Below, piece by piece: positions 7,665 to 16,093 of a stretch of DNA of 17,394 bases. The notes under the pieces were generated by a model, which made no database searches, was not told where the DNA came from, and saw only the letters and a list, made by a program, of their open reading frames with translations. A program made the translations under genes and the position numbers. Where the stretch lies: the NCBI GenBank assembly GCA_902782915.1, contig CACZOV010000060.1, forward strand, positions 1 to 17,394, written 5' to 3'. The stretch's first letter is position 1, and each line of letters begins with the position of its first letter. This DNA is from an uncultured Erysipelotrichaceae bacterium. Lineage in GTDB: Bacteria; Bacillota_I; Bacilli_A; RF39; UBA660.

Positions 7665-8364
7665 CATCTAAAAATTCATATAATTGATTGTAACCTTTTA
7701 AACAAACATTTTTTATACGATCATCAACACTTCCTATATAATATCCTTTAAAACTAGATAACATAGCATAGTCATTTTCATTATCTCCAAAGACATATAT
7801 ACCTTCATAATCAAGATTATATAAATCCTTTAGAACTTTTATAGTAGAACTTTTATTAATTCCTTTATTTTTTATACAAAAAAATGTTATTTCATCATGC
7901 CTGTATTGTAAAAAGTCATAAGTTTTATTATTTTCTTTAAGATCTTCAAATTTTTTTAAAAATTTATTAGTAATTTCATCATTTCTTATAACCAAATTAC
8001 ATCCTATCAAAGAATTATTTAGAAAGTGATCATAATAGTCATCTTTATAAGAATATTGAATTCTTTCAATTTTAGAGTATTTTTTTAATCCTAAAAATTT
8101 TTTTAAAATTGTATTATCAAGATCAAATTGTTTAATAATATTTCCTTTATTATCATAAAGAATAGATCCATCACAACAAGATAAAAAATCATATTCTATA
8201 TTGTATTTTAAAGTCATTTCTTTTAAAGATGCATAACTTCTTCCACTAGAGAGCATAAATAGATTTTTATTCTTTCTAAACTCATGAATTCTTTTATTAT
8301 TTTCAATTAATTTATCCTCACTTACTAAGTAAGTTCCATCAAAGTCACTTACAATTAATTCCAT
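7633..8364 (-). CDS. Cof-type HAD-superfamily phosphatase (subfamily IIB)
   Basis: 243 residues, cytosolic, predicted Mg-dependent sugar-phosphate or nucleotide phosphatase. All four HAD motifs are present: I DFDGT (nucleophile D7, acid D9), II SSGRS (S39), III K171 in NKSST, and IV GDNENDYAML (D194, D198). The cap between motifs II and III (about residues 60-160) is a C2 type, as expected for Cof proteins such as YidA or YwpJ, and the length is slightly short for them (about 270). Substrate cannot be inferred. The start is the ATG complementary to 8362-8364, preceded by GGTGAT (8369-8374), which overlaps alternative in-frame GTG/TTG codons just upstream. A TATAAT on the minus strand (8381-8386) would give a leader of only a few bases before the Shine-Dalgarno sequence. 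It converges on ftsK and diverges from the larger HAD-like gene. Confidence 0.9.
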   Translation of the reverse strand: MELIVSDFDGTYLVSEDKLIENNKRIHEFRKNKNLFMLSSGRSYASLKEMTLKYNIEYDFLSCCDGSILYDNKGNIIKQFDLDNTILKKFLGLKKYSKIERIQYSYKDDYYDHFLNNSLIGCNLVIRNDEITNKFLKKFEDLKENNKTYDFLQYRHDEITFFCIKNKGINKSSTIKVLKDLYNLDYEGIYVFGDNENDYAMLSSFKGYYIGSVDDRIKNVCLKGYNQLYEFLDEKNLITLQNN

Positions 8365-8380
8365 ATTTATCACCAAATCT

Positions 8381-8386
8381 ATTATA
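8381..8386 (-). promoter_or_regulatory. Possible -10 box for HAD phosphatase gene
   Basis: TATAAT on the minus strand, 16 bases before the ATG. No convincing -35 box lies 17 bases upstream. If real, the transcript begins almost at the Shine-Dalgarno sequence. Confidence 0.35.
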
Positions 8387-8432
8387 ACAGGAAATAATTA
8401 TTTTTTAAAATATATTTCATATATTTTACAAT

Positions 8433-8461
8433 TTGACAAAATAATATGAAAATGATATAAT
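8433..8461 (+). promoter_or_regulatory. Consensus SigA promoter for large HAD-like gene
   Basis: TTGACA (8433-8438), 17-base spacer, TATAAT (8456-8461), with an extended TG at 8453-8454. This exact consensus predicts strong constitutive transcription. No operator-like repeat is seen around it. Confidence 0.9.
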
Positions 8462-8486
8462 ATGCAACTAAAAGGAGATAATATTT

Positions 8487-9650
8487 ATGAAAGTATTGTT
8501 TTTAGATATTGATGGTTATGCTGTAAAAGCTGACATTCAAAAGTATGTTAGTAAAATTGAATTATTTGGTGATGATACAATAAAGGATTTTGAATACATA
8601 AAAAAATGTATTGAATTTATGATTCTAGAAGCCAAAAAAAATAAGGCAAGCGTTGAAGAGATATCTTTTATTGAAAATGTTTATAAATTTGTAAGTATAA
8701 ATATGTTTGAAATGTTAAAAGAATATCGTGATTGCTTTTTGGAATATGATAATTTAGCGACATTTGAAGAAAAAAAAGAGTATTATGAATCTTATCAAAA
8801 AAATCCTATAACAGAATTTAACAATAAAGAAATTCCTAAATATATGGAATATATTATAGGAACACTTAAATATACTAAATTAATTATTGAAAGAGAAATG
8901 GAAAGAGTAAGATGGCAAGGGGGAGAGTTGCATTTACCATTTAAAACAATTAATGAAGATAATGATATTATTTCTTATGATGAAACTGAATCTCCTCTTA
9001 AAAGAGCAATTAGTGCTTTAAACAGAATGGAAATTTATGCTATGAATCGTGAAAATGGAAGAGATGATTTTCTTACTGCTTGTTTTATGATTGGAAATAG
9101 TGAAATTGTTGATTATGATGAAATTTATACCAAAAAGAATTTAGTAAATGGTGTTAAAGATGGTTTAAAATACCTTCTTGAAACAAGAAAAGTTGATCTT
9201 ATTGTTGGATGTTCTCATTATACAGGATATCGTGAAGGAAATGCTAAAAATCGTTTATTTTCAGAGGAATTGCCATTTGTGTTAATGCTTCCCGAGTCTC
9301 TTTTAAAATTTCATACTGAAAAAGCTCAAATGGGAAAAAGAAGAGAAAGAAGTTCTAAAAATCATCAAATAGATATTATGAAAAATAGAATTGCTGAATT
9401 ATTTAGAATTAATGCAAGTAGTATAGAGGCAATTCTTGGGGATGATTCCTATCCAAATCTTGCAGCTTTAGAAAATAAAGCAGGAATTCTTTATAGACCT
9501 CGTTCTATAAAAGAAATGGAAACAGGAATTGATAATGAAACAGATAAAAGGTTTATAAGACAATTTTCTTGGGAAAAATCAGAGTTAGAAGACATCTTTA
9601 ATCGTATTCAATCAAAAGATAAAAAACTAGTTTTAGAAAGAAAGAATTAG
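8487..9650 (+). CDS. Large HAD-like hydrolase of unknown substrate
   Basis: 387 residues, cytosolic, not a family I can name. HAD-type motifs suggest a phosphohydrolase or phosphotransferase. Motif I is VLFLDIDGYAV at the N-terminus (D7, D9; Tyr11 replaces the usual Thr/Val). Motif II is probably IVGCSHYTG with S243. Motif III is probably K291 in SSKNHQID. Motif IV is ILGDDSYPNLAALENKAG (D319, D320), followed by RPRSIKEME. The 230 residues between motifs I and II form a long, charged, mostly helical insertion, far larger than an ordinary C1 cap. The spacing from motif III to IV resembles ordinary HAD enzymes, so the core seems intact. ATG 8487 follows AAAGGAGA (8471-8478). It is transcribed alone from an exact-consensus promoter and ends in its own terminator, so it is probably well expressed. 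Neighbouring genes give no substrate clue. HAD membership is fairly safe; catalytic activity is inferred. Confidence 0.7.
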   Translation: MKVLFLDIDGYAVKADIQKYVSKIELFGDDTIKDFEYIKKCIEFMILEAKKNKASVEEISFIENVYKFVSINMFEMLKEYRDCFLEYDNLATFEEKKEYYESYQKNPITEFNNKEIPKYMEYIIGTLKYTKLIIEREMERVRWQGGELHLPFKTINEDNDIISYDETESPLKRAISALNRMEIYAMNRENGRDDFLTACFMIGNSEIVDYDEIYTKKNLVNGVKDGLKYLLETRKVDLIVGCSHYTGYREGNAKNRLFSEELPFVLMLPESLLKFHTEKAQMGKRRERSSKNHQIDIMKNRIAELFRINASSIEAILGDDSYPNLAALENKAGILYRPRSIKEMETGIDNETDKRFIRQFSWEKSELEDIFNRIQSKDKKLVLERKN

Positions 9651-9674
9651 AGAGAAATCTCTTTTCTTTTTTTT
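9649..9674 (+). terminator. Terminator of large HAD-like gene
   Basis: AGAGA (9649-9653) pairs with TCTCT (9658-9662) around a GAAA tetraloop, with an imperfect outer extension (AAAGAA with TTCTTT), followed by a T-rich tract to 9674. The stem begins in the TAG stop. Confidence 0.7.
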
Positions 9675-9756
9675 GTCAAAAAGTGTAAAGCTATTTGTTT
9701 CTCTTTAATAACTTAGAAAAATTTGTAGTATACTTATATCGATAGGAGTGGAACAA

Positions 9757-10737
9757 ATGTATCTATTAACAAAATCAATACTTGCAATTATGCTTGGTTT
9801 TATATCAGCAATTATTCTAGGATTTATTTTAATTCCAGTTTTAAAAAGACTTCATATGGGGCAAAGAATTAGTAGTTATGTAGGAGATAGACATCAATCA
9901 AAAGAAGGTACTCCAACATTTGGAGGATTAATTTTTATTATCCCAACTCTTCTTGTAACATTTTCTTTGTTAATAACTCATAAAATGGAGTTAACAGAAG
10001 ATTTAAAGATGGTATTATTTGTATTTATTACTCATGGAATTATAGGATTTTTGGATGACTATTTAAGTCATAAGAAAAGTGAAAATGAAGGTCTTACAAC
10101 AATTCAAAAATTATTTATGCAATTATTTATTGCTTTAATTGTTTTTTATTTATATATTAAAAATGGTGGTCAAACATCACTTGTTGTTTCTACTTTAGGA
10201 ATTAATATAGAAATGAAATGGTTATATGGGATATTCATTTTATTTATTCTAGTAGGTAGTAGTAATGCTGTAAATTTAACTGATGGACTTGATGGACTTG
10301 CCGGGGGATTATCAGCAATTTCATTCATTGCTTTTAGTTTAATTTCTTTAATGGTTGGATATACTGATATGGGAATATTTTCTCTTATTTTAACTGGTGC
10401 AGTTATAGGATTTTTATTTTATAATGCATATCCTGCTAAAGTTTTTATGGGGGATACAGGATCTCTTTCTTTGGGTGCAGTTATGGGAATGATAGCTATT
10501 CTTACTCATAGAGAAGTAACTTTATTAATTGTTGCATTTGTGTTTGTAATAGAAACATTATCTGTTATTTTACAAGTTATTTGGGTAAAAAGTTTTAATA
10601 AAAGATTATTTTTAATGACTCCTATTCATCATCATTTTGAAAAAATGGGAATGCCAGAAGTAGATATAGTTCGTATGTTTTGGCTTGTTGGACTTATTCT
10701 TGCAATGGCTGGTATTATATTTGGAGTATGGATTTAG
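9757..10737 (+). CDS. mraY: Phospho-N-acetylmuramoyl-pentapeptide-transferase
   Basis: 326 residues (B. subtilis MraY 324). An integral membrane enzyme that transfers phospho-MurNAc-pentapeptide from UDP to undecaprenyl phosphate, forming lipid I for peptidoglycan synthesis. About ten hydrophobic segments span the protein. Signature motifs are intact: GTPTFGG early, GFLDDY with D100/D101 (Mg binding), NLTDGLDGLAGG (N173, D176, D179), FMGDTGS with D233, and TPIHHHFE with H291-H293 on the cytosolic loop. The start is ATG 9757: ATAGGAG (9742-9748) is the Shine-Dalgarno sequence and runs into an in-frame GTG (9748), which would otherwise give three extra residues. It is usually in the dcw cluster beside murD and ftsW; here it stands alone between terminators, with a HAD-like gene before and rny after. 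A TATACT at 9729-9734 is a possible -10, with no good -35. It signals a wall-bearing cell, in agreement with the autolysin. Confidence 0.97.
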   Translation: MYLLTKSILAIMLGFISAIILGFILIPVLKRLHMGQRISSYVGDRHQSKEGTPTFGGLIFIIPTLLVTFSLLITHKMELTEDLKMVLFVFITHGIIGFLDDYLSHKKSENEGLTTIQKLFMQLFIALIVFYLYIKNGGQTSLVVSTLGINIEMKWLYGIFILFILVGSSNAVNLTDGLDGLAGGLSAISFIAFSLISLMVGYTDMGIFSLILTGAVIGFLFYNAYPAKVFMGDTGSLSLGAVMGMIAILTHREVTLLIVAFVFVIETLSVILQVIWVKSFNKRLFLMTPIHHHFEKMGMPEVDIVRMFWLVGLILAMAGIIFGVWI

Positions 10738-10759
10738 AAAGACTTGTCTTTCTTTTTTT
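10736..10759 (+). terminator. mraY terminator
   Basis: AGAAAGAC (10736-10743) and GTCTTTCT (10746-10753) form a near-perfect hairpin, with the inner pairs opening to a CTTG loop, followed by seven T (10753-10759). The stem begins inside the TAG stop. Confidence 0.85.
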
Positions 10760-10789
10760 GTCAAGTAATTTTATTGATAGAAAAAATTG

Positions 10790-10818
10790 TTGACATATGC
10801 TTAAAAAAAAATTAAAAT
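10790..10818 (+). promoter_or_regulatory. rny: SigA promoter for rny
   Basis: TTGACA at 10790-10795, 17-base spacer, TAAAAT at 10813-10818. The predicted start near 10825 gives a leader of about 130 nt, much longer than elsewhere in the window. Confidence 0.8.
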
Positions 10819-10878
10819 AAATTTAGATGTTATGTTTTATATTTTTATTTATATAGATTTATTTATATTATATTTTTA

Positions 10879-10957
10879 GGGATAAGACATAGTCTTAACC
10901 GCAGTATTACGGGGATTGGCCAAATAATATTATGGAATAATACTAGAAAGAGGAACA
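10879..10957 (+). promoter_or_regulatory. Structured 5' leader RNA of rny, class unknown
   Basis: After about 55 nt of pure AT, the leader becomes locally GC-richer and foldable. Visible pairings are TAAGAC/GTCTTA (10883-10888 with 10892-10897, 3-nt loop), AGTATTA/TAATACT (10903-10909 with 10938-10944), and inside the latter CCA/TGG (10920-10922 with 10933-10935). The single-stranded parts hold ACCGC and CGGGGATTGG. An alternative pairing, CCG/CGG (10899-10901 with 10910-10912), competes with the second helix. The last helix ends 5 nt before the Shine-Dalgarno sequence GAAAGAGG (10946-10953), so folding could modulate translation. It does not fit any riboswitch consensus I know. It could be a ligand-responsive element, an RNase Y autoregulatory site, or an undefined structured RNA. 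Confidence 0.4.
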
Positions 10958-12511
10958 ATGAATAATATAGTACTATTCATTTTGCTTGTTATAATTGGAA
11001 TTGTTATAGGAATAGGAATTGTTTTTCTGATCAATCATTTAAGAGATGCTTCATTCACTAAAAAAGGTGAAGAAATGTTAGAAAAAACTAGAAAAGAAGC
11101 AGAAAAATTAAAAAGAGATTCTATTTTAGAAACCAAAGAAGAATTACATAAGTTAAAACTTGAAACAGAAAAAGAGGTTAAAGAAAAAAAAGCTGAAATT
11201 AAGGAAGCTGAAAATAGATTAACTCAAAGAGAAAATACAATGGACAAAAGAGATCTATTATTTCAAAAAAGAGAAGAATCTTTAGATGAAAGAGAAGCAA
11301 AACTTTCTAATAGACAGACAAGTTTAATGCAAGAACAAGCTAAAATTGAAGAAATTAAACAAGAACAAATTAAAGTGTTACAAGAATTATCAGGAGTATC
11401 TAAAGAAGATGCAAAAGTATTAGTTATGGAAAAAGTACGTGAGGCTATGAACTTAGAAATTGCAAATTATATTAAAGAAAGAGAAAATGATGCAAAACTT
11501 GAATGTGATAAGAAAGCTCGCGAAATGTTAGTTCATGCTATGCAAAGATATGCAGCTGATGTTGCAGAAGAACAAACAGTTACAGTTGTATCTCTTCCAA
11601 ACGATGAGATGAAAGGAAGAATTATTGGACGAGAAGGTCGAAATATTAGAACTATAGAAGCAATTACAGGAGTCGATTTAATTATTGATGATACACCAGA
11701 AGCAGTCGTTCTTTCAAGTTTTGACCCATTACGTCGAGAAATTGCTAGAGTAACTTTAGAGACTTTAATTAAAGATGGAAGAATTCATCCAACAAGAATT
11801 GAAGAATTATATGATAAAACTTGTAAAGAAATGAATATAAAGATTATGGAATATGGAAATGATGCTTTAATTCGTTTGGGACTTACTCATTTTGATCCAA
11901 AATTAGTTGAAATAATTGGAAAACTTCATTTCAGAACAAGTTATGGTCAAAATGCTTTAAATCATTCTATTGAAGTTGCAGAATTAGCTGGTATATTAGC
12001 TGGAGAACTTGGAGAAAATGTAAATCTTGCTAAACGAGCAGGACTTTTACATGATATTGGAAAAGCAATTGATCATGAAATAGAAGGAAGTCATGTTGAA
12101 ATAGGTGTTGATATTGCCAAAAAATATCATGAGCCAAATGTTGTTATAAATGCAATTGCATCTCACCATGGTGATGTCGAACCAACTAATGTTATATCTG
12201 TAATAGTTGCCATTTGTGATGCATTGTCAGCATCTCGCCCAGGAGCAAGAAATGATTCTTTAGAAAATTATTTAAAAAGATTGGAACAATTAGAGAAGGT
12301 AACAGAAGATATTCCAGGAATTGAAAAAACATTTGCAGTTCAAGCTGGACGTGAACTTAGAGTTATTGTAAAACCAGATGAAGTAGATGATTTAGAAAGC
12401 TTTAAGATTGCACGTGATGTAAAAGAAAAAATAGAAAAAGAAATGCAATATCCAGGAACAATTAAAATAACTGTTATTCGTGAAATAAGAGCTCAGGAAG
12501 AAGCAAAATAA
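10958..12511 (+). CDS. rny: Ribonuclease Y
   Basis: 517 residues (B. subtilis Rny 520). Membrane-tethered endoribonuclease that starts mRNA decay and matures some transcripts and riboswitch leaders in Firmicutes. One N-terminal membrane segment (about 4-26) is followed by a long charged coiled coil (about 35-195, rich in Glu/Lys/Arg), then a KH RNA-binding domain with [10 protein letters not shown] at 220-229. The HD metal-dependent nuclease domain carries [15 protein letters not shown] with H365/D366, and ASHHGD downstream. The C-terminal domain ends in [14 protein letters not shown]. All catalytic residues are intact. ATG 10958 follows GAAAGAGG. Transcribed alone, with a 130-nt structured leader that is unusual for this window, and closed by a strong hairpin. 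Autoregulation through that leader is plausible but unproved. Confidence 0.97.
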   Translation: MNNIVLFILLVIIGIVIGIGIVFLINHLRDASFTKKGEEMLEKTRKEAEKLKRDSILETKEELHKLKLETEKEVKEKKAEIKEAENRLTQRENTMDKRDLLFQKREESLDEREAKLSNRQTSLMQEQAKIEEIKQEQIKVLQELSGVSKEDAKVLVMEKVREAMNLEIANYIKERENDAKLECDKKAREMLVHAMQRYAADVAEEQTVTVVSLPNDEMKGRIIGREGRNIRTIEAITGVDLIIDDTPEAVVLSSFDPLRREIARVTLETLIKDGRIHPTRIEELYDKTCKEMNIKIMEYGNDALIRLGLTHFDPKLVEIIGKLHFRTSYGQNALNHSIEVAELAGILAGELGENVNLAKRAGLLHDIGKAIDHEIEGSHVEIGVDIAKKYHEPNVVINAIASHHGDVEPTNVISVIVAICDALSASRPGARNDSLENYLKRLEQLEKVTEDIPGIEKTFAVQAGRELRVIVKPDEVDDLESFKIARDVKEKIEKEMQYPGTIKITVIREIRAQEEAK

Positions 12512-12540
12512 TAATATCTAGAAAATAGATATTATTTTTT
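12510..12540 (+). terminator. rny terminator
   Basis: 11-bp perfect stem AATAATATCTA (12510-12520) with TAGATATTATT (12526-12536), a GAAAA loop, and a T-run to 12540. The stem begins in the TAA stop. Confidence 0.88.
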
Positions 12541-12603
12541 CATTTAATAATAAAAATTTAACTAATATATTTGTTTTTCGTATTATTTTATATATCTTTG
12601 TGA

Positions 12604-12609
12604 TATAAT
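12604..12609 (+). promoter_or_regulatory. nifJ: Extended -10 promoter for nifJ
   Basis: TGATATAAT at 12601-12609 is an extended -10 element; the region 17 bases upstream (TATTAT) is a poor -35. The predicted start near 12616 lies only a few bases before the Shine-Dalgarno sequence (AGGAGG, 12620-12625), so the leader is minimal. Confidence 0.6.
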
Positions 12610-12631
12610 TTTAATGTTTAGGAGGTATCTT

Positions 12632-15600
12632 ATGTATAAAATTATGGATGGAAATGAAGCATGTAGTTATGTTTCTTATTGTTTTACAGAGTTAGCTGGA
12701 ATATATCCAATAACTCCAGCAAGTCCAATGGCTGAGTATGTTGACAAAGAAAGTATTAATCGTAAAAATTTCTTTGGTAATCCGGTTCGAGTTGTTGAAA
12801 TGCAAAGCGAAGCAGGAGCAGCAGGACTTGTTCATGGAAGCTTACTTTCAGGAGTTTTAACTACTACATATACTGCAAGTCAAGGACTTTTACTTATGAT
12901 TCCTAATATGTATAAAATAGCAGGTGAGGGATTACCGTTAGTTATTCACGTTGCATCTCGTTCTTTAGCAACTCATGCTTTATCAATTATGGGAGATCAT
13001 CAAGATATATATGCTGCAAGGAGTACTGGATTTGCAATGCTTGCTAATTCATCCGTTCAAGAAGTAATGGATTTAACTAGTGTTGCACATTTATCAGCTA
13101 TTAAAGGACATGTTCCTTTCTTAAATTTTTTTGATGGATTTAGAACAAGCCATGAGCTTGATAAAGTTGAAGTAATTGATTTAGATAAAGTTTATAAATT
13201 AATTGATCAAAAAGAATTAGAAAAATTTCGAAGTAGAGGACTTAATATTGATAAACCAAATACATTTGGAACTTGCATGATGGATGATGTGTACTTTCAA
13301 GTTTCTGAAGCTAAAAATAAAAACTATGAAAATCTTCCTGATATTGTAAATGAGTATATGGAAAGTATTAATAAAATTACTGGGAAAAATTATAAACCAT
13401 TTAATTATTATGGAAGTCCAACTGCAGAAAACATTATTGTTGCAATGGGAAGTGTATGTGAAACAATCAAAGAGACTATTGATTATTTAAATAGTCAAGG
13501 ATTAAATTATGGACTTATTGAAGTTCATTTATATAGACCTTTTAGTAATAAATATTTAATGAAAATTCTTCCTCCAAGTGTTAAGAGAATTGCTGTTCTT
13601 GATAGAACTAAAGAAAATGGAAGCAATGCGCCACTTTATTTAGATATGTCAAGTTTTATAAAGGAAAATAATTTAAATATTAAATTATATGGTGGAATAT
13701 TTGGTTTATCTGGAAAAGATACTACACCTAGTCATATAAAAGCTGTATTTGATTATTTAAGTAGTAATAAAATATTTAATAATTTTACAATTGGAATAAA
13801 TGATGATGTAACTAACCGTAGTTTAAAAGCTAAGAAATTTTCTATTCCAAGTAAGAACTATGAAATGTTAATTTATGGATTTGGATCTGATGGAATGGTA
13901 TCAGCATCAAAAGATGTTATTAAAATAACTGGAGCTGGAAGTAATGCATTTGTTCAAGGATATTTTGAATATGATTCTAAAAAATCTGGCGGTGTTACAA
14001 TATCTCATTTAAGATTTGGTCGAGATGAAATAAAATCTACTTATTATGTTAATAGTTGTAACACTTTAATTGTTACAAAAGATAGTTATTTAAGAAAATA
14101 TGATATGATTTCTAAATTAAAAGAAGAAGGAATATTTATATTAAATACAGATAGAGATGAAAAAGGAGTTATTGATCTTCTTACAAATCGTGATAAAAAC
14201 TATTTATTAAAACATAAAATAAAAATGTACATTATAGATGCATCTGGAATTGCAAGTGAGGTTGGTTTACCTGGAAAAATTAGTGCTATTATGGAAGTTT
14301 TAATCTTTAAACTATGCCGTATTATAGATTTTAATTATGCAAGTGATGAAATTAAAAAAAGTTTAGAAAAGAAGTTTAAAAATAAGGGGAATGGAGTTTT
14401 AGAAAAAAACTTAGAGGCAATTCTTAAAGTATTAGATAATTATAAAGAAATAAAAATAAATAAAAAAGATATTGGTGATATTGAAATAGAAAATGACAAA
14501 ATGACTTTGTTTGATGTCTTAGAAAGTCGTTTAGGAAATAAGATACCTGTAAGTTCTTTTATAGGAAATTATGATGGTATGACTCCACCTAAAACATCAA
14601 GTATCGAAAAGCGTTATACATCAAGTATTGCACCAAGTTATATTAAAGAAAACTGTATTAGTTGTAATATGTGCTCATTTGTTTGTCCTCATGGAGTTAT
14701 TCGTCCATATTTATTAAGTGAAGAGGAGTATGAAAATGCACCTAGTTATATAAGAGAAAAATGTATTGAAACATCTATTAAAAGTAAACTTTATAAATTT
14801 ACAATTGCAATGAATATTGCTAATTGTACAGGATGTGGATTATGTAGCAATACATGTCCTGGTAAAAAAGGTAATAAAGCTCTTACCATGAAAGATACAA
14901 AAATTTTGTTAGATGAAAAAGAACAGAAGAGATTTGAATATTTAGAAAAAAATATCACTGAAAAAAAAGTATTAGATAAATTTACAATTAAAGGAAGTCA
15001 ATTGATAAAACCAAAATTTGCATATCCCGGTGCATGTAGTGGATGTGGAGAAACAAGTTATCTAAAACTTATGAGTCAATTATTTGGAGAAAATCTTATT
15101 GTTGCAAATGCAACTGGATGTTCATCTATTTATAGTGCATCATATCCATCAACTGCTTACAATACACCATGGGCAAATTCCTTATTTGAAGATAATGCAG
15201 AATTTGGACTAGGAATGAAAATTGCAGATCAAACAATGAAAGAAAATTTAAAAGAATTATTAAAAGAAAAGATTAAAACAACAGAAGATAATGAAATAGA
15301 ATTATTTGATCGTTATCTTGGAGGATTTAGTGGTTCTGATCAAGAGTTATATGATTATGTTATTGAATCTAATGATAAAGATTTAATGCCTTATAAAAAC
15401 TTTATTAAAGAAAAAACATTCTTTATTGTTGGAGGAGATGGCTGGGCATATGATATAGGATTTTCAGGAATAGATCATGTTTTATCAAATAACTATAATG
15501 TAAATATTTTAGTTCTTGATACAGAAGTGTATTCTAATACTGGAGGTCAAGCTAGTAAATCTAGTCGAATGGGAGCTGTTGCTAAATTTGCAGCAAATGG

Positions 15601-16048
15601 TAAGACAACAAATAAAAAAGATTTATCAAGAATTGCTTTAACTTATAAAAATGCTTATGTTGGAACAGTAAGTTTGGGAGCTAATATGAATCATACAATA
15701 AAAGTAATGAAAGAAGCTGTTGAATATAATGGACCAAGTATTATTATTGCTTATGCCCCTTGCATTGCACATGGAATACTAAAAGGAATGTCTAACTCAA
15801 TTGAAGAAGAAAAACTAGCTGTTGAATCAGGTTACTTTCCACTATTTAGATATCATCCTAATAATGGTTTTTCACTTGATTCAGATGCTGATTTTGATAA
15901 GTATTATGAATTTATTGCTGGTGAAGATCGATATCGTACTTTAAAGAAATTAAATCCAGAAAAGTATAAAGAATTATTAGAAAATAATTTAGAATATGCT
16001 AAAATTAGTTACAATGATTTATTAAAAAATAAAGATAAAAAGGAATAA
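12632..16048 (+). CDS. nifJ: Pyruvate:ferredoxin (flavodoxin) oxidoreductase
   Basis: 1138 residues, the full single-chain form (usually about 1170). It oxidises pyruvate with CoA to acetyl-CoA and CO2, passing electrons to ferredoxin or flavodoxin; a cytosolic, oxygen-sensitive, homodimeric enzyme. The start is ATG 12632, because AGGAGG (12620-12625) lies inside the longer frame from ATG 12614. In order: the N-terminal domain with IYPITPASPMAEYVD and E60 in MQSEAGAA (the Glu that activates thiamine); the CoA-binding and gamma domains; two ferredoxin-type 4Fe-4S clusters (C675, C678, C681, C685 and C732, C735, C738, C742); and the C-terminal thiamine diphosphate domain with GGDGWAYDIGFSG (934 onward) and SNTGGQASKSS. 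The proximal cluster ligands C802, C805, C830 and C1044 are all present. Nothing essential is missing. Transcribed alone from an extended -10 promoter; no ferredoxin, flavodoxin or hydrogenase gene is in the window. Confidence 0.97.
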   Translation: MYKIMDGNEACSYVSYCFTELAGIYPITPASPMAEYVDKESINRKNFFGNPVRVVEMQSEAGAAGLVHGSLLSGVLTTTYTASQGLLLMIPNMYKIAGEGLPLVIHVASRSLATHALSIMGDHQDIYAARSTGFAMLANSSVQEVMDLTSVAHLSAIKGHVPFLNFFDGFRTSHELDKVEVIDLDKVYKLIDQKELEKFRSRGLNIDKPNTFGTCMMDDVYFQVSEAKNKNYENLPDIVNEYMESINKITGKNYKPFNYYGSPTAENIIVAMGSVCETIKETIDYLNSQGLNYGLIEVHLYRPFSNKYLMKILPPSVKRIAVLDRTKENGSNAPLYLDMSSFIKENNLNIKLYGGIFGLSGKDTTPSHIKAVFDYLSSNKIFNNFTIGINDDVTNRSLKAKKFSIPSKNYEMLIYGFGSDGMVSASKDVIKITGAGSNAFVQGYFEYDSKKSGGVTISHLRFGRDEIKSTYYVNSCNTLIVTKDSYLRKYDMISKLKEEGIFILNTDRDEKGVIDLLTNRDKNYLLKHKIKMYIIDASGIASEVGLPGKISAIMEVLIFKLCRIIDFNYASDEIKKSLEKKFKNKGNGVLEKNLEAILKVLDNYKEIKINKKDIGDIEIENDKMTLFDVLESRLGNKIPVSSFIGNYDGMTPPKTSSIEKRYTSSIAPSYIKENCISCNMCSFVCPHGVIRPYLLSEEEYENAPSYIREKCIETSIKSKLYKFTIAMNIANCTGCGLCSNTCPGKKGNKALTMKDTKILLDEKEQKRFEYLEKNITEKKVLDKFTIKGSQLIKPKFAYPGACSGCGETSYLKLMSQLFGENLIVANATGCSSIYSASYPSTAYNTPWANSLFEDNAEFGLGMKIADQTMKENLKELLKEKIKTTEDNEIELFDRYLGGFSGSDQELYDYVIESNDKDLMPYKNFIKEKTFFIVGGDGWAYDIGFSGIDHVLSNNYNVNILVLDTEVYSNTGGQASKSSRMGAVAKFAANGKTTNKKDLSRIALTYKNAYVGTVSLGANMNHTIKVMKEAVEYNGPSIIIAYAPCIAHGILKGMSNSIEEEKLAVESGYFPLFRYHPNNGFSLDSDADFDKYYEFIAGEDRYRTLKKLNPEKYKELLENNLEYAKISYNDLLKNKDKKE

Positions 16049-16077
16049 TATGTAAACTTGATTATTCCTTTTTTTTT
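16037..16077 (+). terminator. nifJ terminator
   Basis: 13-bp stem, AAAAAGGAATAAT (16037-16049) with ATTATTCCTTTTT (16061-16073), 11-nt loop, and a T-run to 16077. The TAA stop (16046-16048) is inside the left arm. Confidence 0.9.
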
Positions 16078-16093
16078 AAAATAGAAAAAATAA

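Noticed and set aside
9670..9680. TTGACA on the minus strand next to the T-run of the large HAD-like gene's terminator (and again near 10758-10765 after mraY)
   Set aside because: No -10-like hexamer lies 16-18 bases further along on the minus strand in either case, so these are not supported as antisense promoters.
10881..10945. Fluoride riboswitch in the rny leader, suggested by CTTAACCGC after a small hairpin
   Set aside because: The expected GATG near the start, the second GATGA segment and the closing CCTAC are absent, and rny is not a usual fluoride-response gene. I leave the class open.
12614..12631. Longer start for nifJ at ATG 12614 (and similar upstream starts at 724, 4347, 5105 and 9748 for other genes)
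   Set aside because: In each case the gene's own Shine-Dalgarno sequence overlaps or lies downstream of the upstream codon, or sits at better spacing for the downstream start.
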